From: Strix aluco
Lineage: Eukaryota; Chordata; Aves; Strigiformes; Strigidae
DNA: 64,000 bases
Assembly: GCF_031877795.1 (NCBI RefSeq)
Contig: NC_133934.1
Location: 107,448,610 to 107,512,609 of the forward strand
Reading direction: 5' to 3'
Position numbers and translations under genes: made by a program
Notes under the pieces: generated by a model
The model's database searches: none
The model's input: only the letters and a program-made list of their open reading frames with translations
What the model was told of the DNA's origin: nothing
Shown here: positions 11,600 through 25,879 of the stretch, piece after piece
Layout: each line of letters begins with the position of its first letter
Position numbering within the stretch: the first letter of the stretch is position 1

Positions 11600-14500
11600 T
11601 CCTGGTCGGAAAAAGTAACTCGGGTGAGCCAGGATGCATGCCCTAATGCATGTGGGCAGCATGATTCCACAGCAGTGACAGCAGCTTTCTTCAGACATGC
11701 AGCCACCAAATAGAGCTGGTTGTGACAACCAAAATTTCACAGGCTGAAGAGGCTCACAGCTCCGGTCTTCAGCTCCTCAGCCAACTGCACTGGACTCTGG
11801 GCTACCTAGCAGACACCATGTAGGGGCAGTGCTTAAAAGAAACAGAGTAAGCATAGTCCCACATTCCCTGAAGAAATAATTTACATTCTCATCCGGGAAT
11901 GAGGATCAGGTGGTGCATCCCAGTTGCTCAGAGGTGTCCTGGGCTGAGAGTTTGGGCAGGCACCTTGCTCCAGGCTTGTGTTCCCTCCCTGTGCATGCCC
12001 TGCTGCTGACTTTGGTGGCCTGTGGCCCTGTCCACTCTGCCTTGCCTGGGGGGGATGTGGGCACTATCTCTCTGCCTCAGGTGAGGAGTGGTACTTAACT
12101 CCAGACCACTGTCTCTCCCGGCTGAGCATCGGCACACACTGGTGTGCTGCTGAGCACCTCACCTGCGTGCTAACCCTAACGGCAGCCTGCTTGATTGGGT
12201 TCCTCGCCCTCTTCTGCAAACATGGGCATTTAAATGCTGTACGTTCAGCAGACAACTGTCAGGAAATCTCAAATTGCAATTGTCTACCTCTCTTGTTGCT
12301 GGGGTAATTGGATGATAAAAAGCAGAAATACTGATTCCCCCACCCCATCAATGATTGCATGTAGGTATTTTTAGCAAGCAAATGTGCCAAATGCAGAAGC
12401 TACTAAATATAGAAAGTCTCAGCTTTTTTTTTTTGCTTTTCTTGAAATCTTATTGATGAGAACTCTGCCTCATGTACTTAGGAAAGAAATGAAGCAATCA
12501 ACAGCAATATATAATTTTTTCCGGTTTGGGGAAAAGTTTTTGTTCTGACCCATTAATTCCCAGCTGTATTCCAACATCACACAGGGCAGTGTTAGTGTGC
12601 TAAAGGGACTCTTTCTAAAGTTCTAAAGTTAAGGTTTTTAGCTTCTCAAGGAAAGACTCACCTGTCACTGCACCGTGTTCTGAGTGGGTGAGAGCTGGAT
12701 GAAAAATTCACGAGAAAGGGAAGAAAAAAAAATCACAACAACCAACATGTAGAATGCTTTCTTAGTCATCCTGGGTTTTGTCCCCTTCCTGCCTGTCCCT
12801 TGTCCATTTCCATATCTGAAGCCTTGATGCTGAAGTCAAGCCTCCATGTATATGTGTAGGATCAAGGGGCTCAGACGGGAGTTTTTCAGGGCATGATTCC
12901 TTACTTAGATGCTTGAAAAACTCATAGCACAGTTTTAGAAATAATTAGAAAAATAAGAGCTGATGCAAATTTGTGATAAAATGGTGTGACTCATCAAAAT
13001 GTCATCAAATTACATTAAAAAATGTTATCCTGTTGCTGCTTAAAGTTACTTTAAGCCCAGTAAATATCCTGTAAGTCATGGGTGCTACTGGAGCATGTAA
13101 TAGTGCCAGCACAATTGGGATTCATGTTTACTGCTACAATAGATCAGGTGGCCACAGTGGATCTAATTTTCTTGTGGCTTATACTATTAGAAATTGAGAG
13201 TACTTGTCAAGTAAAAAACAGGTGTTCTGCTATAAAAAGGAGAGCATCTGGCCACGGATACCAAAAGCCTGCTTGCTCATGACTTACACTTTTCTCTCCG
13301 GTGTTTCTGATGTTGGCACATTGTTTACTTTAGCCAGAGCCTTTAAGGCAAGGCTAGGGAATGGTATTTAAGTGTGAAGGTTGCCCTTTTTGGAGCTACC
13401 TGAATGTAGAAGGAACATCTAGAGGTGCTTTAGCAGAACAGGCTTTCCCAGCTTGCTAGGAAAGTGGGTGCTGGATGTGGGTGTGAGCAATCGAGCCTTA
13501 TTTTGCTTCTGTACTGAAAACCTCTTTCCAGATGGGCAAGGGCCTAGCAGCAGAAAACAGAAGATTAACTGGGAAATGTGGAAAGCAGTAGAACCCCTCT
13601 CTTCCCTCTCTGGTGTGCAGCACCCTGGCCACATGTGACTTCTGCCAGAGCTGTGGCAGATTCCTGGTGCAATGCAAGACAGTGCAGTAAAGGCCCTTCT
13701 GCCTTGGAAGCTCTGCAAAGATCTCTGTAGGATGCAGCCATCCTCTGGTTGTGTGTGTGGATGCTCAGTGGTTGCAGGGCAGGGAGAGCTTCTTCAAAGA
13801 TGATAGCTGAGCACTTGGGTTCACACTTGTTCTCAGTGGGTTCAGCTTGCTGTCATCTCTGATGTACGCCTCAGAAGGGACATCTCTAGGGAATGAGCTC
13901 AAACAAAATCAGGAGGAGAGCAGATATCAGCATGGAAAAGATCCTGAGGGTCCAGCTTACTCAAGTCATTGTGATTTTGCACAATTGCTGCCTGAAAAAC
14001 TACTTTTCAGTGAGTTGGAATTTGAACTTTGTTGTGATACTTATTCACTGAAGCACTCTTCTGTTTGCATTCTCTGCTGGGTGATAATACTGTTGAATTC
14101 ACATTTCACATGTCCCTTCATAGAAACCTGGCTTCTCTCCACTATCCGTTTGCCTGTTTTCATGAAACTTGTGAAAATATAATACCAGATGGAGATGTAG
14201 CCGTGTCAAAGATTTAAGCTGAAATTTGCCCACAAATTTAAATGCTCTGGGGAAGTGGGGGAGGCAAGAGGAATGGCAGGCTGCTGCAGTTGCAAGCAGT
14301 GTATCTATGTGAGCCAGGCTTCCTCAGGAAGCGGGCTTTGCAAAGCCTTAGTGCATTTAGCAGAAAGTCCCAAGCAGGCTCTTGCTTGCTCTTGCTGTTA
14401 GTTCCCAGAGGGTGCTTACAGCTTGTCTGCTTGGGAGACCTTGGGTATGCAGAAACTCCTGTCTCAACATACCTCCATGGCCTTCATGCACCCCTTTCCC

Positions 14501-16755
14501 TAGCCATCATCTCCTCTTCCCTCCCTGCACTGCTTTTTTTTCTCTCCTTCCAACAGCCCCTTGTTCTTTTTCCCCTCTCTACCCTCTCTTGCCACTCCTT
14601 CCTTCCCTCTTACAAAAAGCTGGCTTGGGGAGCAGTAGAGTGGGTTAAGCCTGCAGGGTCTCACGGCTGCAGAAGCATTGGTGGCCTCATGTGTGGTAAA
14701 GTGCCTTTTTGACATGCAGAGCTGTGAGCAGCCTCCCTCTCCCCCTTCTCCTCCTCAGGCTCTGCGCCATCGGGCAAGCATTTACAAAGCAAAATTACAG
14801 AGCTCTCTGGGTAATGATCTGACCGTTCCCATACAGCAGGTGGCTGGAGGCTGAATCCACACCACTCCCTCTCTGCTCTATTCCCATGCATGTCAGGAAG
14901 AGACGGCTATTCCTCCCTTACAGCTGCTTCCAGCCAAGAGAGGCCAGGGGCGTCACCCTCCCAGCAGAAGGATGCCATGGGGGTGAATCTCTCTCTGCAA
15001 ACAGCTGCAGTGGGTTCCAACCAGAAAAGCCAGATTCAAATGCCAGCCATGTGCATGGACAGAGAGGAGATGGCATCTTCACTCTGACTTGTGAAACATG
15101 GCTGTGCAAGAGAACAGCACCAATTTCTGCCTGCCTATTCTTCTCTGGGTGTCAGGGGCACAGAGGGGGAATTGGAAGACATCAGGCAGGTCACTTCTAA
15201 AACCCCTGTCAGTTAGATGCTGTGAGTCTTGGACTGCAGGGACCCACCAAACTCTGCTAGCATTGCTGGAGAGGAGTGTGGAGGCTGTCCTGACTTTCCT
15301 GCAAAGCTTCAGGATAGCCCTCAGTGGTCACTTCTAATCATAACTGCTTAACCTGTTGCATTTATCTGTATTTCCTCTGTCATTTGCTTACCCAAAGAAA
15401 GGCTCAGCAGGTGTGTACGCAGCCTTCAGGCTCACCAGTGTACAGGCTAATCCTAGCTGTGCTCCATCCATGCGATTCCCCCTCTCCCCTTCCCTCCGTA
15501 CTGCTGCTGAAGGCTTCCTATACTGATGTCATCCTGCTTTCCCCTCCTGCCCTGCCAAACCCTTCCTGTAGCAGCAGCAACCATACAGCAGCTTGTAGGG
15601 TTCCCTTTCCCTGTTCTGGGAAGCAAAGTGATTTTACACCAGTAGGAGGGAAGGAGTGTCAGACCCCAGGCAAAGAAGAGCACAAGACCCCTAAGCATGT
15701 CAGATCCACTTTTTTTTGGCTGCTGGGTATAAACTCTGAGAATTAGAAAGATGAAACTCTTTATCTTTTACACTGTTAGGAAGGATGGGCACTGTATGGT
15801 GTTCTGGATGAGAACCCAGCCCGAATCTCTATACCCATTTGATCCTCTGAGACTATTGATGCTCTCTTCTCCCAGAAGGAATCCTGATAGGAGCCCCTTA
15901 TCCACATTTGTCTTGTAAAATAAATATTTAATAAACAAAGCCAAATACTGTTAAAGGGCATTCTGAGATATTAACTTATTCCCCTAAGCAGTAGAACAAA
16001 CAAAGCAACTTCATTAGCAGTAGTATATAATGTACTGCTTGAGTGTCTCCCTTTGGGCGGAGGAACCGGGCTTGCTCAGGTAAGCTAGGGCCTCTGTGGA
16101 CTGGGATGGACTAAATTACACTCACAAGGATGGAGGCTCTGCTGTGGCACAAAAGTGAAGCTCTTCTCAAGAAGGACTTCAGCCTGGTTCCTGCAGAAAA
16201 CCTGTGTGGCCACCAAAGCGACACACAAAGCTGGGAGAGTCCCAGATTTGTAGCCCTGTTGCAACTCCCGAAGGCAGTTGGTGCATCTGGAGGAGAAGAT
16301 GTGAATGCTGCCATCCCAGTGTGGTTGCCTCTGGGGCTCCATGTTACTTATGCTTTTTGGCTTCTGTGTGAAAGCAAAACTCAGTGAGCAATAACTTCAG
16401 ACCAGCAGGTGGAGGAAGACAGTGAAATGGGACGTAACAGAAGTGTGGATTGTAGCAAAAGAGGAAGCAGGGGGGAAAACACACCATGGGGAGAGGATGA
16501 GTCTAGGGGACAGAAGTCTGTGAGTTACTCCCTCTTCCTAGTTTCCTTCCAGAAGTTTAGTTCTTTTTATTGCAGTGTGGTTCCTGTAAGAAATAATGTA
16601 TGATAGAGCACATTTTTTTATGTAAGATTGGTGCATGAAGTACTTTAAAATTTGTTATAATTGGTAAAATATTACATGTATTGCAATATTTTGCCTGTCT
16701 CTTGAGTCTTCTCCCTGGTGATCTTAAAGTACATTGCAAACTTTCCATTCATTAG
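11600..16755. other. Non-coding stretch, no supported gene
   Basis: There are no recognisable exons. The longest open frame is 156 codons (14242-14712), with no domain and in a pyrimidine-rich context. A pyrimidine-rich tract lies at 14480-14620. The stretch at 12200-12400, with GC-poor DNA and a perfect AATTGCAATT palindrome near 12276, could be a conserved non-coding element, but I cannot show that from one sequence. Confidence 0.55.
14480..14620. repeat. Pyrimidine-rich tract
   Basis: About 140 bp of the plus strand is dominated by C and T, with runs of CCTCTTCC, TTTTTTTTCTCTCC and CTTCCTTCCC. It is simple-sequence DNA and also explains a misleading open frame of repeated Ser, Leu and Pro on this strand. 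Confidence 0.6.
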
Positions 16756-16757
16756 AT

Positions 16758-16855
16758 TTCACAACATCTTTGTAGGTCAGGCTTATCGCTGGTTTACAGA
16801 TAACAAAATTTACACTAAAAATGCAAATGGCTAAGCCCAGAAAATGACCCAGCAT
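16758..16855 (-). mobile_element. MIR-like SINE remnant, minus strand
   Basis: ACAACATCTTTGTAGGTCAG, then TTTACAGATAACAAAATT and later AAATGGCTAAG correspond to the reversed MIR order: ACAACCCTATGAGGTAGG, then TTTACAGATGAGGAAACT, then AGGTTAAG. The copy is degraded and short. An L2 3' end is an alternative because the two families share this tail. Confidence 0.45.
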
Positions 16856-16859
16856 CTCA

Positions 16860-19800
16860 TGCCCCATCAATACTGGTTAACTTGAAGCCTGTTCATCTGG
16901 GCAGTCACCCATACAGCTGTACAGGAGGAGCAGTGGCTGTGCAGAGCCCAGGGAAGAGCTGAGGAAGATGAGGCTCATGGTGCTTCCTGCTAGCAAACGC
17001 TTCTACCTTGTATTTGCACCAGCACCTCGTGGGAGAGCTTCATTCACTGGCACAGGGCTGACTCCAGTGCAGATCCGGCCATGTGAACAGTCCCCAGAGA
17101 GAGTTGTTAAGATTTTAGGACATGACCACTTCGGGCTTTGAAGTCTGTGTCTGTACTCAGGGCAGTCCCTCATTGCTGGGGCTGCCCGAACTGGCTCAGG
17201 CTCCTCCAGCCCTTCTCCAGTCCATTTGTTCCTGTCATCTCTGTATCATTCAGCCCAGAAGTGCTGCTGCCAGGGAGCAGGGTGCCTGTGCAAGCTGCCT
17301 TGTCGCTGGCAAGAAGGCAAGGTGGCCTTGGTAGGTGCTCATTTTGCTCTTAGCACTATCACCCTGCAGAGAAAAAATTGCAGCACCGGTGTGGAGAGGA
17401 TGCTCTCCCTTGACTCATGATGTACCTCCAGCAGATGAAAATTTGTTACTTTTAACATGAGAGAAGGCAAAGCTAGGGATGGGTAATTCAGTCCCATTGG
17501 ACCCCTCCCCTATCTCAATTTCTTTTTAGGAGTGGTGGATTCTCTGCCTCTCTTTGCTGCTGGACAGCCCTGTCACAGCCTGTTAAGTCAGCGGCATCTC
17601 ACAGCACTGCCCTGGCGCTCCCTGTGCTCCCTTGTGCTGGCGGACTGGGTGCGTGTGTGCTGGAAAAGGACTGAGGGTACTCGGGCCAGATGCCTGTCCT
17701 GGGAGACTATTTCTGTCTAGCTTGGCCAGGCTGGGCCAGCAGCAGTGGTTTGGTAGTGACCCCTGTGGGTGATGAGTGGGTTGTTTGCAGTCCTGTTCCC
17801 GGGTCACCTCATCTCAGAGGTTGCTATTTAGAACCCCCCCTCACTCCTTGCCCAACTGCTGCCCTCATTGCTAGGCTACAAGTAGAGAGCAGCGATGTGG
17901 GTCTTGCTGCAAAAGTTGCTCTTGTGGTCCAAGATCAGGCAGGCTTCGGGCACCCAGGGAGCTCTACTGCTGACTCAGGGATCAGATCTTTTCTGTGCCC
18001 AAAGAGAGAAGGCAGGCTCAGATTTTCAACCCAGATACAGCTGCATCGAGCCAGAACCACTGGTCTTTGGTAAACCGGAGCTGGTGCAGGTCCTTAGGGC
18101 TATCAAAGCAATGCAGTTTCACCAATATCAAATTCTCCTCAAAACTAAAAATGTTCCCACCCTCTGGGAGGACGCACTGCGGAGCCAAGACAGTCTGGCT
18201 TGGAAATGTGTACTCAGTCCAAATCCCGGTCCTCTCCTCTGACTGCTCTGCAGCACGTTCTCCTGAAAGTGATTCTTCTCAATCCCCTGCACATGTGCCA
18301 CTAAATAAGGAACAGGAGATACTGCCAGAGTTCACACTGAGGGCCACAGGGATCTAGAATAAACACTGACATGTAATAGATTTTTATCCACTGCCTTGCC
18401 ATAATCCCCATCTGAATCCCTTCCAAATTGCAGTCAGGCAGCTGTTTGTACAAGTCAAACATTGATTCAGCTGCTCTTGAAAGGGATTGGGGGAGTGCAG
18501 GCTGGAGAGAGCACTAGCCAGGGAGCTGGAATAATGGGATTTATTTGTTATGTGCCAAAGGGTTAAATTCTTTTCACAGCACCCAGCTCCAGAGTATCTC
18601 CCCTTTCCACACACAAGGAGGAGGTATTCACAGAAAGGGTAGTTTCTTAAGCAGTGAGCCTGGCACCTCGAGGAGCTCTCGTGTCCCTGCTCAGCAGGGC
18701 TGTGGAGGGCAGGATCGCAGCTGGTTTGCAGGGGCTGTGGGCTGGGAGACCTCCTTGCAGTGCTGGGTCCTCTGAAGTCAGAGCAAACCACAGTTTTCTC
18801 AGCATTCTGGATAGCATGTATGGGGCTTTGCTTGCTGAGTGGTACCTGGAGCTTCAAAAATTCCCTGTCAAGGTCCTGGGCTAGGATTATTGTTGTTCTT
18901 CCTAGGAATGCTGGGTGGCAGGGGCATGGCCCAGTGCCCAGCATGTGGGGCCTCTCCCAGATTTCCTTAGCCCATCTCAGAGCAGCTCTGTGAAGGGGAG
19001 AAGTCCAGAAAAAGTCCTGGAGTCCTGGGCAGGAACTACCAGTACCACTCTGCTCACATTACCTGCCTTTCTTACCATCTGCAACAGAGAGACCTTTCAA
19101 TGCTTCACTGTGTTTTATTTCTATTTCATTTCCTGCTTCCTCAGTGGGCTTCAGCATTGTGCTCTTCTCCTTGCCCAGCACTTACCTGCCAATGGCAGGA
19201 TCAAAGCACATGGCTGTCACAGACATGGGAGGCCTTGGCCCTTGGGATTGAGATGGTTTCAGGCAACTCATATGGGGATACACATCAGCTCCTCACGCCA
19301 GCCTCCCAGCTGCCAGAATGATGGAGAGCCACAGTGAATGCTGAGCAGCCAGAACCAGGGCTGTTTTGCTCTATCAGTGGTGACATCTGCAGGGCTCAGC
19401 CTCCTGCAGAGTGCTTCTATCCCCATGCCACAGTCGAGTGCAAGGGAGGAAATCCAGCAGAGCCAGTTGCGGGTTGAGTAAGCATGCCCCACTTCCATAG
19501 TCTGGGACAGGCTGGCAAGAAATGCTGTGGTGGATTACAGGTCAGTGGGGCAGAGACAAGTTCTTGGTCTGTGCTTTGTACAGCACTGAGCCCAGAATTT
19601 AGTCATTAGTGAGTGATTTTATAAATCCTCTTTCCTTTCTGCTTGTTCCAGATGGCCATGCCTGCCACTTATAAGGGTCCTGCTGATGTTGGATTAACTA
19701 TGCAGCATCTCCAGCAGGTTAAGAGCTCAGTGGACATGTTCTCCATGGTCCCCATGGTTCGTACCTGATTTGTGAGCACAGATTGCTTGGGGACCATGCT

Positions 19801-22800
19801 GTATGGTCCTAGGCACTGCAGCCTCAGGTCAGCAGGCACTTGCTGTGTGGAGTAGAGCAAAATGAACAAGGCAGAAGGTAAGCAGAAGGAAAGGATTCAA
19901 ATTCCCTGACTGACTGCTGAACATTGTTTTAGAGATGGGGACTAGATAGCTGGTGGTGATGGTCTGCTGGAGTGGGGTAAGAAATCTCCCTGGCTGTTGA
20001 TCACTGACAGACAAATCGGAGAGGTTCAGTCTAACTGAAGCCAGATCTGAGCAAAACCTCAAGTTCAGCCAATGAGGAGTGTTGAGCTATCAGTGAAACG
20101 GCTAAAGAGTTTCTGTGTGGGGTATTTAGGCTCATTTCCACACCTGCAACAAACAAGTGGGATTATGGTGCCAGCCAGAGTGGCTGTAGCTCAGGGGCTG
20201 GGGCAGCCATATGTAAGGGAGCAAGGGGCATGCTGGCAGTGTTTGGCTCCTAGCTGGCTTGAACTTTGCAGATCAAATCAAAATTCATTGAGGGAGAGGA
20301 AACAAATTAATCACCTGATTCATGGAGAATCCTGCTGCAACCGGACTGGCCACAGTCTCAGGGTCGTCTCAGGATGAGGAGGGAGAGGAATGGGGCTGTC
20401 CGCTCTCCAGGAGAGTGAGGGTGAGAGGCTTAAGGCTCCTCAGTGCTAGAGAAAGTAACAGAGTGCCCCGGAGCTCACAGCCCTGCTTGAAAATGATGGA
20501 GGCTGACAGATCTGGGATTAATCTAAAGGTTTCAGCTCTCTGAGCACCAAGTGGAAATTTGCCTGAAAACCACAGTGCAGGAACTCAGCATGACGAAAGC
20601 ACTAACTGGAAGGGGGGGAGTCAGAGGCACAGTGGGTCAGATAGCTTGCCCTGCCTGATTATGCACAAAGGCTAGAGCCCTTGTCTCCTGCTCTCCCAGC
20701 CATGTGTCTGGGTGGGGAGGGAAGGCATTCAGTGATAATAAGAGCATTAAAAAATAGGCCACTTTTTTTTTGTACATTAGGCAGACTCTGCTGCGGGTGC
20801 AACTTTGCATTGCTAATTAGATGTAAAGGCACAGCTACACCCACAATGCACTCCTGATTGCACCTGGTCACGCTCTTGGAGCAGCCGGGTGTTTGACTGG
20901 GTCGGCGCAGACTGCATAAATACTAGAAGCTGTGGTTTTGCCTATGCAGGTATTTGTAGGTGTTAGACTGCTTGTGAGGGATAGGAAGGGAGGGTGGGAG
21001 GCTGGCCAAGAGCTAGAGCCAAGGTGTGGTCTGCTGATGCAGACTTGGACTTTCCTTATTCATCTTGTCTAGCTGCATAAGGGAAAGGCTACCTCCCGCT
21101 GTATCTGTAGCTTTCCTGTGAGGCTAGGATGCTGATCTGTTGCTCAGTCCTGAATGTGGAACACCAGGGCACTACTTTTCATCTGCCTTGGCATCCATTA
21201 GAACTTCTGTTTTAGCCCATGGAGTTATGGGGACATACCAACCTTTGTACTACATCCAGGTGCAGTCTGCAAAGAAGGATGTTATATGGACATGCATATG
21301 CCCCCCGCTTGCCCCCAGACACCAGTAGGCTTCAGCTGAGGCTGATGAAAGTCTTTTCTCAGTGCAAGAAACCCACCAATTCTCATACATCCTGCACTAC
21401 GCGAGTCTCTGAGTATTAGCACAGCTGTCATATTTAGCCACGTCTGCATGTTCATGCCTTCATATCCAATTCCAATACAACGCCATTACTCCTGTTGCTC
21501 ACATCAAAGAACTGAATGCATCATAGTGCACAGTCTTAACTCCTTTCAGTTAGCTTGCTCTATAAATACGTAACTCACAGTGAGCGAGCATGTGTAATAT
21601 ATACCTGTGTATGGTTCTGCTAAGCACTGTGGATGGGATTGCTGATCTGATTATTTTGAAGTCACTGGGTTAGATATTCTCCAGTACATATAAATTGGTG
21701 CAGCACAGCGGTATTGTCAGTTTATGCTAGGTGAGGATCCAGCCTTTAATGTTAATCTACAATAGAAACTTTTTTGTGTTCCTGAAAAGTGGATATTTTG
21801 AGTGGGCAATCAAACTGGCATTCTTATCCAGGCTTCTACATGTTATAATTGTAATTTCAAGATTATAATTGATATTAAATTATGAAATAATGTAGCAGTG
21901 GAAGGTTAGTTTAAGGTTGTGGTGTGATTTTTATCTCTTTGATGTGATATTGTTGAACTGAAATAAGCATGGTGATATGTCCCAGTGCACAAACTGGATA
22001 TGTAGCAGAGATGAATGAACAGAGGCACGATTTCAGACCAACCAGCCAAATCTGAACACATGTCCTCTTCTAAGAAAGGAGTTTAGGAGAAATAATTTTC
22101 AGCTCTATGATCCACACACCCAGTCATTATCACAGACATTATGATGGTCTCTCCCTGCTAGTATTTTAGAAAAGCTCAAAGGCTGAATTGCAATACAGTC
22201 GTTGCTAATTCAGAGTAAGTGGGTAACACTGCAGCTGGTGTGTGTTTGCCCATCTGATATATGAATAGCAATCAATTTGGATTTTTTCTCTAAACATGAT
22301 GTGATATTGAGTATGCAATCACTGCCAAATCTCCATGAAGAATTATACTTGGTTTCGCTAGAAGACTGATGCAGCTTGGTCACCCTATTAATGGTTGAAC
22401 AACAGCCTGGGCAGTTGTTTCACCATGGACATCTTCCTCTGTATTTAGCTTCAGAAACTATAACAGCTTGTTGCAAATAAAGGAAATAAGTGGTCCAGTT
22501 CTGATACCTGTACTAGATGACTTTCCAATAAATGTATGTGGATATTAATCTTAGGTTTACTTTATGACTTTTTTTTTTTGTTCTTTTCCATTCAGATTTA
22601 CCGTCTTATAACACCTATCTCTTATTCAGAGAGTCCACCAAGATTTGGAGGTATTTGTCTTTTTATTCTGCTATCATATGGTTATTATGTATAATGTATG
22701 GTTAGTTAACAGTAAGATTATTAATTGCTCTCACAAACATCTTGTAGCATGGGTACACCAACTGAGCTTTACAGCTATTTCAAGCTCATTTTATTTTAAC

Positions 22801-25325
22801 TTACAAATCAGCTTCTTCCATCCTATCATCAGTGATTGCTCTTTTCTGAAGTATGTTCTAAACTGTTAATCTCATTCTGGGACTGAGGTGTGGGGAGAAG
22901 CCCTTTTCATGATCAAGTTGACAGCAAGTCTCCTGCCTTGAGATCTTAGGAGACACAGCACCACGTAAGCACTACATGCTGTTAGGAACATCAGAGAAAT
23001 AACTCTGTGAAACAGCACTGTGGTTGGTTTATTCTCCCTTGGTGATGTCCGCACTAAAGTACTTCGTTTACAAGTGATGACAAAGTTGTCCTCTGCTGCA
23101 AGCTGAGCCTGAAGGCAGGGGGCCAGTGTGTGATGGAAAAGACAGAGTTTCTCAGAGTGATACATTGCCTTTGCTTTCTCACAGCACACAGTTTTGAGGA
23201 GGAAATTCTTTGGCTTGATGTTTAAGTACCGGAGACAGAGTCAGTGATGCTGGGAAGAATTCAGGGGTGGGAGGGAGGTAAATGGATGAATCAATAACAA
23301 ACTTGAATCTTTGATCAAAACATGAAGTGACATGCCTGACTCCTTCCCCTCTCTGCTGCTGTCTGTCCAGACTTGGATGAAGCTTGAGGAAGTTGGGGAG
23401 TTAACAAATCTTTTTTAGCAAGCGACTTTGCATCTCTGGTCTATCTCCACATATGGGGATGTATTGTGCCATCCTTAGGATGATGCAACGTGACAAGCGA
23501 AGAGACAAAAGATCTCTAAACCTCATGCAAGAGACCATGTGCAATTTCTGTCTGTCTTTTCCAGCATGTGTGGAGCAAGCTGTACTGCAGACGGGCTCTC
23601 CCGCAGGGGAACTGCAGAGATCAGGTTTGGCTGGGTCCTGTTTTCTTCTGTGCTTGCTGCACATTAGGTTGGAAAAAAGCTGGGCTACTGAGACCCAAGT
23701 TTTGGTGCTTTCCTTCCACCCACTGCTGTTGTATCAATACTGGCCATCCTTGCTTAGCCTCTTCTGTATCTCCCACTGTGGGTGGTTAGAGCCCAGTGCT
23801 GCTTCCCTGCCCACTGCCAAGCCTGACACTCCATGGAGGACTTCTGGTGCTGCCTCTTCCAGGTGGAGCTGGAGATACCAGCAATGTGTTGGCTCTTTCC
23901 CATCCAGTCCCTACCAAGGAGACAAAGGCAGCACTTAGAGCAAATGGTGGATTTTGCAATACATGAAGCTCTGAGAAGTTGGGATGGTACTTGTCAGAAA
24001 AGCAATAATGTGCATCAGAATCAAAAAGGTCTGTCATTTCAGGTCCTTAGCTGGCTGGATGTCTGCTTGCTGGCATGAGGTCACTATTGAATTTTGAAGA
24101 CATGGTTTTCCACACAGATTTGTGAGCTGCTGTAATGCTCTACTGTCTGAGTTTTGGCATTGTGCTACTAATGCCATGATTTTGCATCCTCAGTGTGGTA
24201 GAAATTAATTTGTGACACTGCAATGGAATTAAAAACAAAGAAGAAAGTGGGTATAACCTAGCCCAGTGTACTTCACTTTTGAAAGCATGTTTTGATTCCT
24301 GCTTTTGATTCCAGTGGAAGCTCCTCTGGGCTTACACCTATCTTTGAGGCAAAGTCTGGAAAATACTCCACTGAGGCACTGAAAATAGCAGCAGTTTATA
24401 GAGAGCTTGGGAAGTGATTTCCAGCTGTGGAAATGCCCTGGTGTTTGCAGTCAAAAATCAGATGAGTGTAAGTGCCAACAAGATAGGCCAGGTTTGGATC
24501 CCCAAATCTAACTTCTGAAGAAGTTTGAATTTAGCTTTATTTCAGCTCCAGGAGAGCTAATCTGCAGGATGCCTTTGAGTCTACGCTGTGGCCCAAATCA
24601 CTCCTTGCTGCAGGAGTACACTGAGTGAAGAAGTCATTTTCACCGTCCTGCTTGTACCTCGGTGCCCTGTTCTGCCACCACCATCGCTCCTGCCTGGGCA
24701 TCACTGGTGTGGACCTGTAGCAGAGAATTTTCTTGATTGATTGGAGGTGAGAAAAAAATACTCACTCCATCGCTGGCTGTGTTAGTGCATGAGAGCACCG
24801 AGGTGTCACCAGGTGTTCAGACAATAAATCACCTGCATTTACTCCCTGGATGATTCTGTAAAGCTGGAATTGCAACAGCAGGCTCTGTCAGCGATAGAGA
24901 GTCACCCACAAATATGGACGCAATGGGACCACCATGTCAAAGTTTCTCATTAAGCTGTAGTAACATCCAAGCCAATGTGTGGGAAGGTGCTAAATGGGGA
25001 GGAGAAGCTATCAGAGTCATGGCTGGCACAGCTGGTGTCTCCAGTGTAGGGGATGTGCTGGAGTTGGGTGTAGCTAATTTTCTCCAGAATGTGACATGTT
25101 TAGCAGGTCTGAGTTTGCATCTGTGTTTGGGGTGGTAGTGGTACAGAGTGCAGGAACCACTGCTTGCAAGCCTGCCTTCTCAGGAGCCTTCAAAATTGAA
25201 GCCAATGAGCCAAACATCATATGAAACAAGATAATATCTAGGACTTTTCATCTTCATAGCAGTTCAGAAATATTATCCAAATAAATATCCTTACATTTTT
25301 GGACACCGTGCTTGCCTCTGCTGTC
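16860..25325. other. Non-coding stretch, no supported gene
   Basis: Open frames reach 186 codons (18384-18944, minus strand) but none has a recognisable domain, a run of consistent codon choice or flanking splice sites that would make an exon convincing. 21440-22640 is AT-rich and featureless. The short stretch 20750-20930 includes GCTAATTAG followed by a CpG-containing segment and may be regulatory, but this is weak. Confidence 0.55.
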
Positions 25326-25329
25326 ATAT

Positions 25330-25440
25330 GGATATTTTCCTCTGTGCATGCCTTAGTTTCCCTATTTGATAGTGAGAATAAGACGCTGTCTATTAGCACG
25401 AAGGACTTTGACAGCCCTATATTAAATGTTTAGTGTTATT
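25330..25440 (+). mobile_element. MIR-like SINE remnant, plus strand
   Basis: TGCCTTAGTTTCCCTATTTG followed by AGTGAGAATAAGAC matches the MIR segment TGCCTCAGTTTCCTCATCTG ... AATGGGAATAATA. After it comes a tail where growth of ATTATT-like sequence fits the MIR/L2 3' end. Only the second half of the element is recognisable. Confidence 0.5.
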
Positions 25441-25602
25441 GTTATTTATTGAGTGAGAGTTTTCTGATGATAAGCAGGGATGAAAATTAAAAGGATAAAT
25501 ATGACAATAAATGAGAAAAATTAAAACCCTGCCAACATTGTCACTTAACTAGCTCATGGTACCTATTATGCAAGGAAAAACAGTCTTTTCCAAAGGCCAC
25601 TC

Positions 25603-25622
25603 ACTTCTACTTGAGTAGAAGT
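25603..25622. other. Short perfect inverted repeat
   Basis: ACTTCTACT, two bases, then AGTAGAAGT form nine perfect base pairs with almost no loop, so this would be a cruciform or a palindromic binding site rather than an RNA hairpin. No transcript context is visible. Confidence 0.4.
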
Positions 25623-25817
25623 TCTTTCTGCTGTGTTGTAATACAGCCATACCCGGGATGAAATCAGCTCCTTGTTTGGCTGATGTCTCATCTCAGGCCT
25701 TTATAGACAATCTGTTGTCATTTATATTAATTTAGACAGTAAAATCAGCAAGTGTGAGCCTGTTGTGTTTATTAGAATTTAACCATTTTGGGTATCTCTA
25801 TTTAACTGATGAGCATT

Positions 25818-25875
25818 GGTTTTCCTATTTACTTGGTGAGAAAACTGAGGTGCAAAGTGGAGAAATGAGGCTCCC
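25818..25875 (-). mobile_element. MIR-like SINE remnant, minus strand (short)
   Basis: GTGAGAAAACTGAGGTGCAA resembles the reversed MIR core GATGAGAAAACTGAGGCACA, preceded by TTTTCCTATTTA. The remnant is about 60 bp, so the call rests on one conserved stretch. Confidence 0.4.
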
Positions 25876-25879
25876 AGCA

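Noticed and set aside
18384-18944. 186-codon minus-strand open frame
   Set aside because: No recognisable domain, conflicting open frames on the other strand, and no splice or promoter context.
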